From Streptomyces fungicidicus (GTDB lineage Bacteria; Actinomycetota; Actinomycetes; Streptomycetales; Streptomycetaceae), in the NCBI RefSeq assembly GCF_003665435.1, contig NZ_CP023408.1, positions 620,001-684,000 on the forward strand: a stretch of DNA of 64,000 nt. The letters are read 5' to 3'. Positions 17,317 through 25,442 of the stretch are shown piece by piece. The notes beneath the pieces were generated by a model. The model searched no databases. It saw only the letters and a program-made list of their open reading frames with translations, and had not been told where the DNA came from. Made by a program: the position numbers and the translations under genes. Position 1 is the first letter of the stretch. Each line of letters starts with the position of its first letter.

Positions 17317-17733
17317 TCAGGCCTTCCCGATGAGGATGACCGCGACGACCAGCCCGTAAATGGCGATGCCCTCGGCGAGACCCACGATGACCATGGCGCG
17401 GCCGAAGAGTTCGGGCCGTTCGCTCAGCGCCGCCAGCGCCGCCGCACCCGTGTAGGCCACGGCGATGCCCGCCCCGATCGTCGACGCGGCCACCGCGATC
17501 GCGGCACCGATCAGCGCCGCGGAGCCCGAGCCGGTGTTCTGCGCGGCCGAGGTCGCGGCCTGCGCGGACCCTCCACCGGCCGCCAGGGTCAGCACCACGG
17601 TGGCGGCCACGAGCAGCACGGCGTCGGCGCCGACCATCCACCACAGGGCCGTGCGGCCGGACCGCCGCAGCACCAGGCGTACGGCGACGAATCCCGCCAC
17701 GAGGACGGGCAGGGCCAGAAACCAGGTGATCAC
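17317..17733 (-). CDS. V-type ATPase proteolipid subunit K (c-ring)
   Basis: A 138-residue membrane subunit with four predicted helices (about 3-22, 30-52, 72-103, 110-136). The second hairpin is a normal c-type unit with glycine-rich ALIGAAIAVAASTIGAG and the ion-binding glutamate E121 in GLAEGIAIYGLVV. The first hairpin has no equivalent carboxylate motif, so one ion site per subunit is expected. The residue after the glutamate is Gly, not Ser/Thr, and no Na+-type Gln pattern is seen; this favours H+ but does not prove it. GTG start with GGAGGAAGT upstream, overlapping the subunit I stop. The extra N-terminal hairpin is unusual. Confidence 0.88.
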   Translation of the reverse strand: MITWFLALPVLVAGFVAVRLVLRRSGRTALWWMVGADAVLLVAATVVLTLAAGGGSAQAATSAAQNTGSGSAALIGAAIAVAASTIGAGIAVAYTGAAALAALSERPELFGRAMVIVGLAEGIAIYGLVVAVILIGKA

Positions 17734-19232
17734 ACTTCCTCCTCCCTCGCCGGACCGCGTTCGGCGCCCGCCCGCGCCGCGGACGCCTCTGCCCCGACGG
17801 CCGGGGCCGTGAGGCGCAGTACGGGCAGATGCCAGGGTCTGAAGGGGCGGCCCTCACTCTCGAAGAGCCGGGAGAACAGCTCGTAGAACTCCAGACGCAA
17901 TGCCTGGACCCCCGCCACCAGCGCCTCCAGGGCGAAGGCCAGCGCGTTGCCGAACAGGAAGATGAGCACCGCCGCGGCGACGCCCGCCGCACCCCGGTCC
18001 GCCAGTGACGTCGTACCGTCCCAGACGACGGCCCCCAGGGCCGCGTGAGTGAGACCGAAGGCCGCCAGCCGTGCGAACGACACGACGTTGGAACCGATCC
18101 GCACCACCACGTCGAACAACTGCACGCCGGTCTGCACGACGCCACCCGCCCCGCCCGCCGTACCCGCGTACACGCCCACGCCCGCGAGGCCCAGCCCGAC
18201 GGCGGCGACCGAAGCGCCCACGATCCCGTACGCGGCCTGCCCCAGCCACACACATCCGGCGAGGGCGGCGAGACCGAGGTAGACCGCTGCCCCGGCGACG
18301 CCGGACGTCGCGTACAGAGCGGCCGAAGGTCCGCCCTCCCGCCGGCGGTTGACGATCCCCGCGCCGTACGCGACGGCGAGCAGTACGGCGCCGAGCCCCA
18401 CGGCGGCGGCCAGCAGCCGCGTGGGCTCCTCCATCGGCGCCAGCCACAGCACGGGCAGTACACCGGTCGGGCCGAAGAACTCGCCGTACGCCACCCCGGC
18501 CAGGGTGGCGGCCAGCCCGGCCGCGGCGACGAACGGCCACAGCGGGCGCAGCGCCGCCGCCCGGCGCGGCCGTCCGGCCCGCAGCACCAGCGCGAGGGCG
18601 AGCAGCAGCAGCCCGTGCCCCGCGTCGCCGAACATCAGGCCGAACATCACCACGTACACGATGCCGGCGGGCAGGGTGGGGTCGAGGTCGGCGTAGGGAA
18701 CCGTTCCGTACGTGGTGACCAGCGGTGTGAAGGAGCGACGCACGGCCCGCCGCTGCCGGTGATTCGGGGGGCGTTCCGCCGCGCCGGCCAGCAACGTGGG
18801 CGGATCCACGCCGCGCGGGGTCCGAAGCGGCACCAGCGCACCCCCTGCCCCCGCGACGCGCGCGGCCGTCGCTCCCACCTCCGCCTCCGGGCACCACCCG
18901 GCCAGAGCCGCGACCGCACCGTGCCGCACCGCGCTGCCGAGCCGCTCCTCCAACTGCGCCTCTCCCTCCAGCAGGTCCGCGCGGCCCTCGTGCTCGAGCG
19001 CGTCCAGGTCCGGCGGCGCCGCGCTGAGGACGGCCCGGCCGGGCCGGGCACGCAAACGCTGCAGCCGCGCCGCGGCCGGTCCGCGGACGTCCGGCCCGCC
19101 GTTGCCGGCCAGGTCGATCTCGACGAGCCCCGCCTCGGCGATCCGCACCAAGGTCTCCCGCAGCGCCGGCTCCGGCGCCACAACGGCCACCCGGCGCATC
19201 CGGACCGGAACCACCGACTCAGCCCGGAGCAT
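17730..19232 (-). CDS. V-type ATPase membrane subunit I (a subunit)
   Basis: A 500-residue stator subunit. The cytoplasmic N-terminal half (about 1-190) is followed by about seven to eight membrane helices. The proton-channel segment NVVSFARLAAFGLTHAAL carries the conserved arginine of the a subunit, and YVVMFGLMFGDAGHGLLLL is another family signature. ATG at 19232 with GGAGG six bases upstream; it overlaps the end of the C-subunit gene by 14 bases. It is shorter than most archaeal subunits (600-700 residues), mostly in the N-terminal arm. Confidence 0.92.
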   Translation of the reverse strand: MLRAESVVPVRMRRVAVVAPEPALRETLVRIAEAGLVEIDLAGNGGPDVRGPAAARLQRLRARPGRAVLSAAPPDLDALEHEGRADLLEGEAQLEERLGSAVRHGAVAALAGWCPEAEVGATAARVAGAGGALVPLRTPRGVDPPTLLAGAAERPPNHRQRRAVRRSFTPLVTTYGTVPYADLDPTLPAGIVYVVMFGLMFGDAGHGLLLLALALVLRAGRPRRAAALRPLWPFVAAAGLAATLAGVAYGEFFGPTGVLPVLWLAPMEEPTRLLAAAVGLGAVLLAVAYGAGIVNRRREGGPSAALYATSGVAGAAVYLGLAALAGCVWLGQAAYGIVGASVAAVGLGLAGVGVYAGTAGGAGGVVQTGVQLFDVVVRIGSNVVSFARLAAFGLTHAALGAVVWDGTTSLADRGAAGVAAAVLIFLFGNALAFALEALVAGVQALRLEFYELFSRLFESEGRPFRPWHLPVLRLTAPAVGAEASAARAGAERGPAREEEV

Positions 19233-20181
19233 CGAGCACCTCCGCCGGCCGGTCCCCCCGGCCGCCGCGAACGGCCAGCTCCAGCGCGCCACGCGTGCGC
19301 CACGTGTCGGCCGACAACAGGGCCACGGCTCCCACGACCGGCCCGGGACCGAACCGGGAACGGCGCAGCAGGTCCCGCGCGTCCCGTTCGACGGCGTCCC
19401 ACCACCGCGCCTCGGCGCGCCACAGATCCGCAGCGTCGTCGACGTCCTTGAGCAGCCATCCCGCGGTGTCCGGCAGCGCCTGCCGGAAGTCGGCGTACGA
19501 GCTCGCCTCCGTCGCACGGGGCCCGAGCAGGCGCGCGGCCCGGTGAACGGAGACGTCCGGGAGGCGGTGGCCCACGACGAACACCTCCCTGCCCAGCAGC
19601 AGGGCGAGCCGGGCCGCCGCCCAGCGCGCCGCGTCGGGCACGGCGCCGGAGAGCCGTACGGCGGCGGAGACCCGCATGCCGGTGGCGACCGCGGCAGGGG
19701 AGTCACCGCCGGGGTCGCCCCAGGCCGAGGCCGTCAGCGCGCCGCGCAGCTCGGCCGGTGTACGGGTGGAGGAGAGCCGATTCCAGGCGATCGCCAGCGC
19801 GCCCAGGCGGTAGGGGGAGGCACGGAGACGGTCCGGGCCGGATGGTGACGCGCCGGTCACGAGGGCGCTCAGGTGGCGTTCCGCGTTGGAGATCTCGAAT
19901 CCGGCGGCCAGCGCGCGGACCGCCTCCGTGCCGGCGGCCGGCTGCCAGCCGGCGAGGATCCTCAGATGCCACAGCAGGCTCGTCGTGATCGCCCGCTGGG
20001 CTTCGGCGAGAGAGGCGCCGGCCGTGGTGAGGCGGCTCCTGTAGGGAGTGGCCGCCAGATAGCGCAAGGCGTCGTCGAGCGTGCGGCACCCGGCCACCTC
20101 CTGGACTCCCCGGGCACCGAGGCACCTGGCCCGCAGAGCCCGGGCCCGGGTCACGCCGGCCACCCGTCCGGCGTCGGTCAC
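19219..20181 (-). CDS. V-type ATPase subunit C (AC39/d-like)
   Basis: A 320-residue, mainly helical protein. The N-terminal pattern (TRARALRARCLGARGVQEV, DDALRYLAATPYRSRL) and helical repeats with WRTEARWW-like segments fit the subunit C/AC39 family, which sits on the c-ring as a socket for the D-F stalk. It starts with GTG overlapping the previous stop and lies where an essential V-ATPase component would be expected, no other C candidate being present. Family identity is low, so a profile search would firm up the call. Confidence 0.75.
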   Translation of the reverse strand: MTDAGRVAGVTRARALRARCLGARGVQEVAGCRTLDDALRYLAATPYRSRLTTAGASLAEAQRAITTSLLWHLRILAGWQPAAGTEAVRALAAGFEISNAERHLSALVTGASPSGPDRLRASPYRLGALAIAWNRLSSTRTPAELRGALTASAWGDPGGDSPAAVATGMRVSAAVRLSGAVPDAARWAAARLALLLGREVFVVGHRLPDVSVHRAARLLGPRATEASSYADFRQALPDTAGWLLKDVDDAADLWRAEARWWDAVERDARDLLRRSRFGPGPVVGAVALLSADTWRTRGALELAVRGGRGDRPAEVLDAPG

Positions 20182-20654
20182 GGCCCTCCCTCCTCGTGAT
20201 CCTCCCGATCGGGTGGCCGGTGCCCCTGCGCCCCGAGGTCCTCCAGCACCAGTGCCACAGCACGGCCTGCGAGCACGGGCATCCGGTCCCTGGCCCGGCC
20301 GTGGAGAGCGGCAGCCTCACGATCCGCTTCGGCGAGCAGCGACACCGCTCTGCTCTCGGCTGCGCGCAGCACCTGTTCGGCGGTCCGTGTCCGCACCCCG
20401 CGGGCCTCGTGGCGAGCTGCGGCCACCAGTGCCTCCGCCTGCCGCTCGGCTTCATGACGGCGTGACGCGGAGGCTTCGGCGGCCTGCTCACGTACGCTCC
20501 GCGCCTCCGCCTGCGTCCGTTCGAAGAGGGCGAGCGGCGGCGCGAGTTCCGCGCTCAGCTCCGCTGCACGGTCGGCGGGGACACCCGTCGGTGCGGCCCG
20601 GCCGGGCGAGGCGGCCGGCCGGAACCGTGTCAGAAAGTCCCGGAAACCAGTCAC
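20178..20654 (-). CDS. V-type ATPase peripheral-stalk subunit (G/H-like)
   Basis: A 158-residue, highly charged, alanine-rich protein with one long predicted coiled coil (about residues 25-125; AEASASRRHEAERQAEALVA). This is the profile of the G/H (AhaH) subunit that pairs with subunit E to form the peripheral stalk. It is the first gene of the operon, where many V-ATPase operons also begin, and it overlaps subunit C by four bases. The GTG start follows GGAGGGAAGGCC. Low sequence complexity limits confidence. Confidence 0.65.
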   Translation of the reverse strand: MTGFRDFLTRFRPAASPGRAAPTGVPADRAAELSAELAPPLALFERTQAEARSVREQAAEASASRRHEAERQAEALVAAARHEARGVRTRTAEQVLRAAESRAVSLLAEADREAAALHGRARDRMPVLAGRAVALVLEDLGAQGHRPPDREDHEEGGP

Positions 20655-20729
20655 GGCCTTCCCTCCAGACGGTTCCTGTCGATCCAGCTTCCCAGTCTTC
20701 CCGTAATGCGGGGATATGTCGTGTCACGT

Positions 20730-20741
20730 AGGGCCGTCCCT
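20730..20741. promoter_or_regulatory. Near-palindrome in the V-ATPase / CBS-BON divergent region
   Basis: AGGGCCGTCCCT has arms AGGG/CCCT around four bases. It lies about 75 bases before the G/H gene (minus strand) and about 93 bases before the CBS-BON gene (plus strand). It is the only compact symmetrical element I see in this 179-bp divergent interval, which must hold the V-ATPase promoter. Confidence 0.25.
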
Positions 20742-20833
20742 CCCCCGAAGCGCTGTCCTCCGGCCCGCAGGACTCTGCCCGGGATCGATGCGACACTGAC
20801 GGCAGAGGTGAACGCAGTCCCCCGGAGGCAGCC

Positions 20834-21679
20834 GTGAGCGGCTTCGAGCACAGCTCCGCTGAGAGGGAGGCCCGCAGTGCCACGCCGGGCCGTCACTGGA
20901 CACCCCGCGAGGAACCACGCCAAGAGGCACTGGGCCGCTATCTGACCGCGGTGTCAGCCGCCGCGTCAGCCAGGGGCACCGAGGAGCCCGCTCCCACGAC
21001 GGCGGAGTCCGGACCGCCGTCCGCGCGCCCCTCGGGCGAGGAACAAACGATCCTCCGAGTACGGGACGTCATGCGGGTACCGGCCGTCTCCGTGCCAGGT
21101 GACATGCCTTTCGTGGAAGTGGCCCGCACACTTGCCCGCGAGCAGCTGAGCGCCGTACCGGTGGTGGACGCCGGCGATCACGTGATCGGCGTAGTCTCCG
21201 AGTCGGATCTGCTGGCCAAAGCCGCCGTCATGACGGAACCGCACCGGCACGGCCCTGTCGGCAGGCTGTGGCAGCACCGCCTGTACGACAAGAGCCACGG
21301 TGATACGGCGGCCACGCTGATGACCTTCCCGCCGGTCACCGTCCACCCGGCGGAGCGTGTGTCGGACGCCGCCTGGGCCGCCGCGCACGCGCGGCTCAGG
21401 CGACTGCCCGTGACCGACCATCGCGGCCGACTCGTCGGCGTGGTGAGCAGGCGCGACCTGCTGCGGGCCCTGATCCGTGACGACGCCGAGATCCGGGCCG
21501 AGGTCGACTCGCTGATCGGCCGGCACCTCGCGGATCCGCGTGCCCTCCGGATCACGGTGGCGAACGGCGTGGTGACCGTGACGGGCACGCTGGACAAAGC
21601 CGTCGCCCCCCAACTCCTCGCAGCGGTAAGGGACATCCACGACGTGATTCAGGTGCAGGACGACACGGTCGAGGACTGA
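20834..21679 (+). CDS. CBS-domain pair with C-terminal BON domain (second copy)
   Basis: A 281-residue protein with a ~70-residue polar N-terminal extension, two CBS domains (DVMRVPAVSVPGDMPF about 77-135; LMTFPPVTVHPAERVSDAAW about 155-215) and a BON domain (about 220-280; ITVANGVVTVTGTLDKA). GTG start with GGAGG at good spacing. It has the same architecture as the protein at 10756-11433 but is longer at the N-terminus. It is divergent from the V-ATPase operon, so the two may share control. Nucleotide sensing is the family expectation. Confidence 0.85.
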   Translation: MSGFEHSSAEREARSATPGRHWTPREEPRQEALGRYLTAVSAAASARGTEEPAPTTAESGPPSARPSGEEQTILRVRDVMRVPAVSVPGDMPFVEVARTLAREQLSAVPVVDAGDHVIGVVSESDLLAKAAVMTEPHRHGPVGRLWQHRLYDKSHGDTAATLMTFPPVTVHPAERVSDAAWAAAHARLRRLPVTDHRGRLVGVVSRRDLLRALIRDDAEIRAEVDSLIGRHLADPRALRITVANGVVTVTGTLDKAVAPQLLAAVRDIHDVIQVQDDTVED

Positions 21680-21689
21680 ACGGGTACCG

Positions 21690-21733
21690 CGGCGCAGGCC
21701 AAGGCAAGCGGCTCCGCCGCGTGTGCTGCGCCG
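21690..21733. terminator. Possible bidirectional terminator
   Basis: CGGCGCAG (21690-21697) pairs with CTGCGCCG (21726-21733), with an inner GC-rich fold. It lies between two convergent genes. The loop is long, so confidence is low. Confidence 0.35.
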
Positions 21734-21809
21734 GGCCGCTCTGCTCGCTCACCGCGAGGCGTACCCGTCCGGTCGCCGGCACATGTGAGCGCGCCCGCTC
21801 CGCACGGGT

Positions 21810-22385
21810 TCAGGCGCTGCCGGAGGGCGGGTGCCCCTGCGGGCGAAGCCGGGGGCCGGGGTCCGTGCCGTGCGGCGTCGTGACCAGTTCCGCCCAGACG
21901 ACGCGTCCGGGGCGGCCCGGGGGGCGGGTGACCGCCCAGTCGCTGCTCAGGGTGTCGACCAGGAGCAGCCCGCGGCCGTTCTGGTCGTCGGGGCCGGGAC
22001 GGCGGAGCATGGGCAGGCCGGGACCGCGGGCCTGGTCCTCGACCTCGATGCGGATCCGGTCCGCCAGCAGACGCAGCCGGCAGACGATCCGGTCACCGGC
22101 CGCGTGGGTGAGCGCGTTGGTGACGAGCTCCGAGGTCACGACGACAGCGTTGTCACGCACGTCGTCGTCGACCGCCCACGCGGTGAGCAGCTCACGCACG
22201 CCGCCGCGGGCGGTACGGACCGAGGCGGGCGTCGCCGGCAGGTCGAACGTGCGGAGCCCGGAGGCGAGACGGCCGGGGCCGTCCGGCTGGGGGAGTGGAG
22301 CCGCTGGCTCGCCTCCGGGCGGTCTGGGGCAGGAAGGCTCGTGTCCGGCGTGGTGCAACGGCCTGGGTAAGGGGGGCCGAACCAT
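21810..22385 (-). CDS. RsbW-like ATP-binding (HATPase_c) regulatory protein
   Basis: About 191 residues. The HATPase fold (about residues 55-165) shows VVTSELVTNALTHAAGDRI, the N-box asparagine of GHKL ATPases, and a G-box-like GRGLLLVDTLSSDW. Such stand-alone kinase domains in Streptomyces resemble anti-sigma factors and often sit beside XRE-family genes, as here. The flanking Pro/Arg-rich tails look disordered. The start is uncertain: ATG 22385 has GGAG abutting it and AAAGG ten bases upstream; in-frame alternatives lie upstream (for example GTG 22406). Partner proteins are not evident. Confidence 0.75.
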   Translation of the reverse strand: MVRPPLPRPLHHAGHEPSCPRPPGGEPAAPLPQPDGPGRLASGLRTFDLPATPASVRTARGGVRELLTAWAVDDDVRDNAVVVTSELVTNALTHAAGDRIVCRLRLLADRIRIEVEDQARGPGLPMLRRPGPDDQNGRGLLLVDTLSSDWAVTRPPGRPGRVVWAELVTTPHGTDPGPRLRPQGHPPSGSA

Positions 22386-22653
22386 CTCCGTGGGCCTTTC
22401 TTCCACCTGCGCGCATGGGGGGTCCGTCACCTTCCGGCAGCGGTCGACTGGCCGGTCCGGCGGGGCCCTTCGGCGGGCCGGGGGACGGTGCGAACACTCT
22501 GGCACCCGCCAACGGCAGCTCGCAACAGGCAAGTTGAAAATTGCAACCCGCTGCGTGCATGCTGCTTCCGCCGACGAGTGACGAGAGCTGTCCGTGCCGC
22601 GGGCGTCCGCATGAGACGGTGGGCCCGGAACACCCGACGCGAGGGGGCGAGGC

Positions 22654-23529
22654 GTGACCGCCGAGACCGACTGGGGCGGTGCCCCCTCCGTACTGCGCAT
22701 CATCCTGGGCAGACGGCTGGAGGAGTTACGGACCCGGGCCGGTCTGACCTACGAGGAGGCAGCCACGGCCATCGGGGTCAGCCACTCCACGATCCGCCGG
22801 ATGGAAGCCGCCAAGGTGGCCCGGCTCCGCCTGGCCGACGCCGAGAAACTGCTCCGCGTCTACGGGGTGACGGACCAGCAGGAGATCGACACCTTCCTCA
22901 AGTCGGCCCGCGAGGCCAACAAGCGGGGCTGGTGGCACACCTACCGCGATGTCATGCCGGACTGGTTCGCCGCCTATCTGAGCCTGGAACAGGCGGCCCT
23001 GCAGATCCGCGCCTACGAGAGCCAGTTCGTCCACGGGCTGCTGCAGACGGAGGCCTACGCCCGCGCGCTGCTGAGCGCCGGCAACCCGCACGCCCCCGCC
23101 GGGGCGACCGAGCGCCGGATCGCGCTGCGGACCCGCAGGCAGGAACTGCTGCGGCGCGAGACACCGCCGAGGGTCTGGGTGGTGATGGACGAGACGGTGC
23201 TGCGCTGGCCGGTCGGCGGCCCGGACGTGATGCGCGCCCAGATCGACCACCTCATCGAACTGCACCGACTGCCCCAGGTGACCCTGCAGATCATGCCGTT
23301 CACTGGAGGCCCGCACCCGGCGATGCGCGCCGGATCCTTCCAGCTCTTCCGCTTCCGGGCGCGCGAACTGCCCGACGTCGTCTACCTCGACGGCCTGGTC
23401 GGCGCCGTCTACCTGGACAAGGGCGACGACGTCATGGTGTACCGCGAGGCCCTCGACCGGTCCGGTGCCCAGGCGACGCCCTCCAGAGCCACCGAGGCCG
23501 TCCTGAACCGCATCCGCAAGGACCTCTGA
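22654..23529 (+). CDS. XRE-family regulator with DUF5753-type domain
   Basis: A 291-residue protein. The N-terminal helix-turn-helix (about 13-75) reads LGRRLEELRTRAGLTYEEAA then VSHSTIRRMEAAK. The rest (about 95-280; YLSLEQAALQIRAYESQFVHGLLQTEAYA, PFTGGPHPAMRAGSFQL) is the DUF5753 domain of streptomycete regulators such as the BldB/WhiJ neighbourhood proteins. These usually pair with a small DUF397 protein; none follows here. Instead a DUF574 methyltransferase begins 24 bases downstream, likely in the same operon. GTG start after a G-rich ribosome-binding site. Confidence 0.9.
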   Translation: MTAETDWGGAPSVLRIILGRRLEELRTRAGLTYEEAATAIGVSHSTIRRMEAAKVARLRLADAEKLLRVYGVTDQQEIDTFLKSAREANKRGWWHTYRDVMPDWFAAYLSLEQAALQIRAYESQFVHGLLQTEAYARALLSAGNPHAPAGATERRIALRTRRQELLRRETPPRVWVVMDETVLRWPVGGPDVMRAQIDHLIELHRLPQVTLQIMPFTGGPHPAMRAGSFQLFRFRARELPDVVYLDGLVGAVYLDKGDDVMVYREALDRSGAQATPSRATEAVLNRIRKDL

Positions 23530-23553
23530 CCCACGACTCCAAGGAGACCCCAA

Positions 23554-24369
23554 GTGCCCGAGAACGGATGGCCGGCCGACCGCATCGACACCGAGAACGC
23601 GCACTCCGCGCGGATCTACGACTACATCCTCGGCGGCAAGGACTACTACCCGGCGGACCAGGAGGCCGGCGACGCCATGGTCCGTGAGTGGCCCGCGCTG
23701 CCCGTGCACATGCGCGCCAACCGGGACTGGATGAACAGGGCGGTCCGCTGGCTCGTCGAGGAGGCGGGGATGCGCCAGTTCCTCGACATCGGAACCGGCA
23801 TCCCCACCTCCCCCAACCTCCACGAGATCGCCCAGTCCGTGGCCCCCGAGTCACGGGTGGTCTACGTCGACAACGACCCCATCGTCCTCACCCTCTCCCA
23901 GGGGCTGCTGTCCAGCACGCCCGAGGGCAGGACGGCGTACATCGAGGCCGACTTCCGTGATCCGGCGAGCATCCTGGACGCCCCCGAACTGCGGGAGACG
24001 CTCGACCCGGACCGGCCGGTGGCCCTGACGGTCATCGCCATCGTCCACTTCGTCCTCGACGAGGACGACGCCGTCGGAATCGTCCGGCGGCTGCTGGAAC
24101 CGCTCCCCCCGGGCAGCCACCTCGCCATGACCATCGGCACCGCGGAGTTCGCCCCCGAGGAAGTGGGGCGGGTGGCGCGCGAGTACGCGGCCCGCAACAT
24201 GCCGATGCGGCTGCGCACCGCCGGCGAGGCCGGGGAGTTCTTCGAGGGCCTCGAACTGGTCGAGCCGGGCATCGTCCAGGTGCACAAGTGGCACCCGGAC
24301 GGAACCGGCGAGCAGGGCGTCCGCGACGAGGACATCGCGATGTACGGAGCGGTCGCCCGCAAGCCGTAG
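23554..24369 (+). CDS. SAM-dependent methyltransferase, DUF574 family
   Basis: A 271-residue protein of the streptomycete DUF574 methyltransferase family. It starts with the typical RIDTENAHSARIYDYILGGKDYY, followed by the SAM motif FLDIGTGIPTSPNLHEIA and VVYVDNDPIV. GTG start with AAGGAG eight bases upstream. It is probably co-transcribed with the XRE regulator. Family members are abundant in Streptomyces and their substrates are mostly unknown. Confidence 0.9.
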   Translation: MPENGWPADRIDTENAHSARIYDYILGGKDYYPADQEAGDAMVREWPALPVHMRANRDWMNRAVRWLVEEAGMRQFLDIGTGIPTSPNLHEIAQSVAPESRVVYVDNDPIVLTLSQGLLSSTPEGRTAYIEADFRDPASILDAPELRETLDPDRPVALTVIAIVHFVLDEDDAVGIVRRLLEPLPPGSHLAMTIGTAEFAPEEVGRVAREYAARNMPMRLRTAGEAGEFFEGLELVEPGIVQVHKWHPDGTGEQGVRDEDIAMYGAVARKP

Positions 24370-24399
24370 CGCCATGCCTCCGGGCCGGGGCCGTGCCGT

Positions 24400-25380
24400 C
24401 TACTCGGCGGCCCCGGCCGCGGCACGGGCGTAACGGCGCGCCAGGAGCGCGAAGGCCTCCCTCAGCTCCGGCGGGCCGACGACCTCGATACCGGCGTCGA
24501 ACCGCCCCACGGCGGCGGCCAGGGCGGGCCACGACCAGGAGCCGAGGAGCAGCCGGCAGCGGCCCGGCCCGAGTTCCTCGACGACGGCGTCGTGCGCGTG
24601 GCGGGAGACGGTGGCGGCGGGCAGGTCCAGGATCACCTCACCGCGGCAGGGCCACTCGCCGGTGCCGTCCGCCCCCCGGAACCTGCCGTTGACGAAGGCG
24701 GCCACGTCACCCCCGGGCAGCTCGCGCGGGGCGAAACGGGGGCCCGCGGGGGAGCGCGGGGTGATCCGGTCGGCGCGGAACGTGCGCCAGTCCGCCCGGT
24801 CGAGGTCGAAGGCGACGAGGTACCAGCGCCCGCCCCGGCTGACGAGGTGGTGCGGCTCCGCCCGACGCGGCGGACCGGCGGCCGCCGACTCGGCGGAGGC
24901 GTAGTCGAAGCGCAGCACCTCGCGGGCGTGGACGGCGGCGCTCAGCGTCATGAGCAGCGCGCCCCCGACGGAAGGACGCGGCCCGGCGGCGGACGGCTCG
25001 ACGGCGGTGACCCGGACGGCGTCCACGCGGTGCCGCAGCCGCGCGGGCATCACCTGCCGGACGGTGGCCAGCGCGCGGGCCGCGTCCTCCCGGATGCCGG
25101 CGCCCGTGGCGGCGGCGGTCCGCAGCGCGACGGCGAGGGCGACGGCCTGCCCGTCGTCGAACAGCAGCGGCGGCAGCCGGCTGCCGGCGTCCAGCCGGTA
25201 GCCGCCGTCCGGGCCCTTGAACGCCGCGATGGGATAACCGAGTTCACGCAGCCGGTCGACATCGCGGCGCACGGTCCGCGGGCTCACGCCCAGCCGCTCC
25301 GCCAGCAGTGCTCCCGGCCAGTCACGGCGCACCTGGAGCAGGGAGAGCAGGGACAGCAGTCGCGCGGAGGTCTTCGGCAT
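24400..25380 (-). CDS. WYL-domain HTH transcriptional regulator (YafY type)
   Basis: A 326-residue regulator. The N-terminal winged helix (about 1-60) has LLSLLQVRRDWPGALLAERLG then VSPRTVRRDVDRLRELGYPI. The WYL domain (about 140-225) includes GGRWYLVAFDLDRADWRTFRADRI, and a WCX extension completes the C-terminus. WYL proteins sense nucleic acids or small ligands, several in DNA-damage control. ATG 25380 is used; an in-frame ATG at 25410 with GGGGAAG upstream is possible. It is divergent from the DinB gene over a very short interval, so shared control is likely. Confidence 0.9.
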   Translation of the reverse strand: MPKTSARLLSLLSLLQVRRDWPGALLAERLGVSPRTVRRDVDRLRELGYPIAAFKGPDGGYRLDAGSRLPPLLFDDGQAVALAVALRTAAATGAGIREDAARALATVRQVMPARLRHRVDAVRVTAVEPSAAGPRPSVGGALLMTLSAAVHAREVLRFDYASAESAAAGPPRRAEPHHLVSRGGRWYLVAFDLDRADWRTFRADRITPRSPAGPRFAPRELPGGDVAAFVNGRFRGADGTGEWPCRGEVILDLPAATVSRHAHDAVVEELGPGRCRLLLGSWSWPALAAAVGRFDAGIEVVGPPELREAFALLARRYARAAAGAAE

Positions 25381-25442
25381 GCCGTCGATGCTGCCCCAGG
25401 AAGAGGACACATCCTGACCGCTTCCCCTGAGACGGTTCTGCC

